Source of the DNA: Reyranella massiliensis 521
GTDB lineage: Bacteria > Pseudomonadota > Alphaproteobacteria > Reyranellales > Reyranellaceae
Direction of reading: 5' to 3'
Assembly: GCA_945860205.1 (NCBI GenBank)
Contig: CAMARK010000050.1
Span: 1 to 34,951, forward strand
DNA: 34,951 nucleotides
Part shown: in pieces, positions 32,780-34,951 of the stretch
Numbering within the stretch: the first letter of the stretch is position 1
How the letters are laid out: every line of letters begins with the position of its first letter
Notes under the pieces: generated by a model
Databases searched by the model: none
What the model was told of the DNA's origin: nothing
The model's input: the letters and a program-made list of their open reading frames with translations, nothing else
Position numbers and translations under genes: made by a program

Positions 32780-33355
32780 TCAAACGCGCGTCGACAGCCA
32801 GATCGCCAGCCGCGAGCCCGCCTTGATGGCGGCGGTCATCGGACCGTAGGCCGGCGCCCGTTCGGCGCCCGCGGCCAGTGCCTCGTTCTTGTGCTCGATC
32901 TCCTCGGCGCGGAACGTCTCGATCGTGCCGCGCAGCTCGGCCTCGTCGTCGCCCAGCGCGGCGGCTTGGCCGGCGTAGTGCTCGTCGATCGTCTCCTCGA
33001 CCGCCACCGTGCAGGCCATCGCGGCCTTCTCGCCCATCAACGCCGTGGCGGCGCCCAGCGCAAAGCCCGCCACGCTCCACAGCGGCGAGAGCAGCGTCGG
33101 CCGCACGCGGCGCGCCACCAGCAGGCGGTCGAACTCCTTGTTGTGGCGGCGTTCGGCCCGCGCCATGGCGGCGATCTTGCGGCTGGCCTCGCCATTGGCG
33201 CGCCCGGTCCAGCGCAGTGCCGCAAGCTGGCCTTCGTAGATGCGCACGGCGCCGAATTCGCCCGCCTGGTCGACGCGGATCGTGCGCTCGACGAAGGTCC
33301 GGGCATCGGGGTCGCCGGGATTGCGGTTCTCTGCGGTCTTCTGGGCGGTCTTCAT
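32780..33355 (-). CDS. coq7: COQ7-type 3-demethoxyubiquinol hydroxylase
   Basis: The 191-residue di-iron enzyme adds the C-6 hydroxyl in ubiquinone synthesis. The ligand pattern is intact: E33 in QAGEFGAVRIYEGQ, the E68-x-x-H71 pair in ARAERRHNKEF, glutamates in VAVEETIDEHY (E120/E121), and E152-x-x-H155 in EEIEHKNE. A Gly/Ala-rich hydrophobic stretch lies between the halves (about 88-110). The ATG at 33355 overlaps the dsbB stop (ATGA, 33352-33355). The frame is open much further upstream, but that region is dsbB. The enzyme is membrane-associated. Confidence 0.93.
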   Translation of the reverse strand: MKTAQKTAENRNPGDPDARTFVERTIRVDQAGEFGAVRIYEGQLAALRWTGRANGEASRKIAAMARAERRHNKEFDRLLVARRVRPTLLSPLWSVAGFALGAATALMGEKAAMACTVAVEETIDEHYAGQAAALGDDEAELRGTIETFRAEEIEHKNEALAAGAERAPAYGPMTAAIKAGSRLAIWLSTRV

Positions 33356-33861
33356 GTGCGCACCCGGCTCCAGCGGAAGACCGCTGAGCCCAGTGCGAAG
33401 GCAAGGGCCGCGGACAGGAGCGCGTTCCAGCCGGCCATCGAGAGGCCCCACAGCGACCACACGGTCTCGTCGCAGCGCACCATCCTGGCGCCGAACAGAT
33501 ATTTCTTGAGCTGCTCCGCCGAGAGGCCGCGCGGGATGTTGCCTGAGCAAGTCTGCGGCCCTTCCCACCAACGGTATTCGACGCCGACGTGGAAGATGCC
33601 GATGGCCGAAGTGACGACCAGCGCCGTGATGGCGATAAGCGCGAACACCAGGGCCAGCCGCGGCCAGGCGAAGGAGGCCAGCGCCAGCAGGCCGGCCGCG
33701 ATCGCGACCATGTGTGGCCAGCGTTGCCAATGGCACATCTCGCAGGGTGCCAGCCCCATGCCGTACTGGAAGTACAAGGCGCCCCCCAGCAGCGCGCCGC
33801 TGCCAAGTGCTGCCAGCAGGCCGAGGCTGCTGGGGAGGGGGAGGGCGGTGGTGGTGCTCAT
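33352..33861 (-). CDS. dsbB: DsbB-type disulfide bond formation protein
   Basis: This protein of 169 residues has four hydrophobic segments and two cysteine pairs. The first pair is C40-x-x-C43 (APCEMCHWQRWP), the quinone-proximal site. The second is C105 and C130 in a periplasmic loop (TCSGN ... VRCDE). It would reoxidise DsbA and pass electrons to ubiquinone. The gene is translationally coupled to coq7, which makes that quinone. It belongs to the DsbB family variant common in alphaproteobacteria, which is shorter than the E. coli protein. Confidence 0.9.
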   Translation of the reverse strand: MSTTTALPLPSSLGLLAALGSGALLGGALYFQYGMGLAPCEMCHWQRWPHMVAIAAGLLALASFAWPRLALVFALIAITALVVTSAIGIFHVGVEYRWWEGPQTCSGNIPRGLSAEQLKKYLFGARMVRCDETVWSLWGLSMAGWNALLSAALAFALGSAVFRWSRVRT

Positions 33862-33908
33862 GGCCTCATTCTAGCGCAGGCTCTGTGGCGCAAGCAGGGC
33901 GCAATGTC

Positions 33909-34310
33909 TCAGGGGGCGAACTCTTCGTACTGCGGCAGGTCGTCGGTGATGGTGAACCACGGCGCCCGGGAGCCCACGAAAATGTGGTGGGTGGGACGAA
34001 TGGTCGGGGCGTCGACCAGGGTGCCCATGGCGACATGGACCCAGGCGCCGTCGCGCACCACCGAATAGAGCAGCGAACCGCACAGTTTGCACAGCGTATT
34101 GTTCTGATGCTCGGTGCCATAGAGCAGGAGCCTGTCCTGGCCTTGGGTGACGGCCAGCTTGCCGCGTTCGATGCCGGCCATCGGTTTGAAGGCCGATCCG
34201 GTCGTGCGCCGACAATTGGAGCAATGACAGTTCATGGCGTAGACGAATTCGTCCGCCACTTCGTAGTGGACGGCGCCGCAGAAGCACTTTCCCGCGAGGC
34301 TCCCGGGCAT
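33909..34310 (-). CDS. GFA-family (CENP-V/GFA) zinc-binding protein
   Basis: The 133-residue protein has the GFA cysteine pattern: C9 and C11 (CFCG), C28, C30 and C33 (CHCSNCRR), and C74 and C77 (CKLCG). These coordinate two zincs in a beta-rich fold. The family name comes from glutathione-dependent formaldehyde-activating enzyme, but most members lack proven activity and no formaldehyde genes are nearby. It lies 47 bases upstream of dsbB and seven bases after the yqaA-like gene on the same strand, so they may share a transcript. Confidence 0.85.
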   Translation of the reverse strand: MPGSLAGKCFCGAVHYEVADEFVYAMNCHCSNCRRTTGSAFKPMAGIERGKLAVTQGQDRLLLYGTEHQNNTLCKLCGSLLYSVVRDGAWVHVAMGTLVDAPTIRPTHHIFVGSRAPWFTITDDLPQYEEFAP

Positions 34311-34317
34311 GGGCGCC

Positions 34318-34899
34318 TCAGAACAGGTAGCGAAAGGCGACGAAGCCGCCCACCAGGGCGATCAGGAACAGCCAGGTCAGCAGGGTCAGGCGCTTCTCGA
34401 TGAAAGCCCGGATCGGCTCGCCGTATTTCCACAGCAGGGCGGCCACCAGGAAGAAGCGCAGGCCGCGGGTCAGGATGGATGCCCACACGAAGGTGAAGAG
34501 GTCGAAGTGCGCGGCGCCCGAGGCGATGGTCACCAGCTTGTAGGGGATCGGGGTGAGGCCCTTGATCAGGATGATCCAGGTGCCCCATTCCTGGAAGCCG
34601 GCGCGGAACTTCTCGAGCGCGGCCTGCATGCCATAGGTCCGCACCACCCACTCGCCGATCGTCTCGAAGAAATAGTAGCCGATGGCATAGCCCAGCAGCC
34701 CGCCCAGCACCGAGCAGACGGTGCAGACCAGCGCGATGCGGAAGGCCTTGGCACGATTGGCCAGGATCATCGGTATCAGCATCACGTCGGGCGGGATGGG
34801 AAAGAACGAGCTTTCCAGGAACGAGACCACGCCCAGGGCGGGAATGGCGCGGCGGTGACCGGCGAGGCGGATCACCCAATCGTATAGGCTGCGGATCAT
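34318..34899 (-). CDS. YqaA/DedA-family membrane protein
   Basis: This 193-residue integral membrane protein is of the DedA/SNARE-associated (VTT) superfamily, YqaA branch. FLESSFFPIPPDVMLIPMIL is the first re-entrant segment, with the acidic E and the PIPPD motif. GLLGYAIGYYFFETIGEWV and LIKGLTPIPYKLVTIASGAAH follow, the latter being the second re-entrant motif. DedA-superfamily proteins include lipid flippases for undecaprenyl phosphate and phospholipids, but YqaA itself is poorly characterised. It heads the leftward set ending at coq7. The ATG at 34899 is preceded by AGGGCCTTC on the coding strand's reverse, without a clear ribosome-binding site. Confidence 0.85.
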   Translation of the reverse strand: MIRSLYDWVIRLAGHRRAIPALGVVSFLESSFFPIPPDVMLIPMILANRAKAFRIALVCTVCSVLGGLLGYAIGYYFFETIGEWVVRTYGMQAALEKFRAGFQEWGTWIILIKGLTPIPYKLVTIASGAAHFDLFTFVWASILTRGLRFFLVAALLWKYGEPIRAFIEKRLTLLTWLFLIALVGGFVAFRYLF

Positions 34900-34918
34900 A
34901 GAGGGCCTTCATTGGAGC

Positions 34919-34936
34919 GCGCCACTCCAGTGGCGC
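34919..34936. repeat. 18-bp palindrome upstream of the yqaA-like gene
   Basis: GCGCCACTCCAGTGGCGC is symmetric except at its two central bases (CC), with eight-base arms. It lies 19 bases outside the yqaA-like start, where a promoter or operator would be expected. The two-base spacer is too short for an RNA hairpin loop without opening a pair, so a protein site is more likely if it is functional. The window ends 15 bases later. Confidence 0.35.
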
Positions 34937-34951
34937 TCAGGCTCATGATGC

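Noticed and set aside
1..34951. CRISPR arrays, tRNA or rRNA genes, insertion sequences and prophage
   Set aside because: No regularly spaced repeats, tRNA cloverleaf or GGTTCGA-type T-arm in the intergenic gaps, rRNA segments, transposase or phage genes were seen. The single long inverted repeat has no coding content.

Overview
The window looks like part of an alphaproteobacterial chromosome. The DNA is GC-rich throughout, and it carries the aerobic (late cobalt insertion) cobalamin pathway under the Pseudomonas denitrificans / rhizobial gene set (cobG, cobN, cobH-M, cobE, cobW, bluB). It also has ubiquinone-type redox genes (coq7, dsbB) and an HNH nuclease of a type common in alphaproteobacteria. 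I cannot fix the genus from sequence alone; a Reyranella / Hyphomicrobiales-like organism would fit.

Layout. (1) 1-2517: a BtuFCD-type vitamin B12/corrinoid importer; the binding protein is cut by the window start. (2) 2514-6561: cobC and cobD diverge from a shared CATG start; cobO-cobQ run leftward as a coupled pair. (3) 6647-6892: a TTGACG-N17-CTATCA promoter followed by a complete cobalamin riboswitch. (4) 6893-21932: a long rightward cobalamin operon, cbtB-cbtA-DUF1636-cobW-cobN-cobG-cobH-cobI-cobJ-(cobK reversed)-cobL-cobE-cobM-cobA-cobB-bluB, most junctions being 4-base start/stop overlaps. (5) 21922-24689: cinA, an RraA-like gene, an OsmC-like gene and a histone-H1-like basic protein. 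(6) 24753-28611: an NADH-dehydrogenase-like/SelD fusion diverging from a polytopic membrane protein around an AT-rich spacer with a perfect inverted repeat. (7) 28619-32701: a hotdog-like protein, an MFS transporter, a 31-bp-arm inverted repeat, a serine hydrolase and an HNH nuclease. (8) 32780-34899: a leftward group yqaA-like, GFA-like, dsbB, coq7.

How the genes fit together. Cobalt (CbtAB) and corrinoids (BtuFCD) are imported. CobA methylates uroporphyrinogen III and CobI/G/J/M/K/L/H build hydrogenobyrinic acid. CobB amidates it and CobN, with partners outside the window, inserts cobalt. CobO adenosylates, CobQ completes amidation, CobC/CobD add the aminopropanol arm and BluB makes the lower ligand. 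The riboswitch would let the finished cofactor shut down the main operon. Not seen in the window: cobF, cobS/cobT, cobU, cobV and cobP.

Most of the window is a recognisable pathway. The parts most worth a second look are the CbtAB-DUF1636-CobW block before cobN, the CinA with a degenerate deamidase site, the NDH-SelD fusion with its operator-like divergent promoter, the long perfect inverted repeat at 30715-30783, and the overlapping or antisense gene arrangements.
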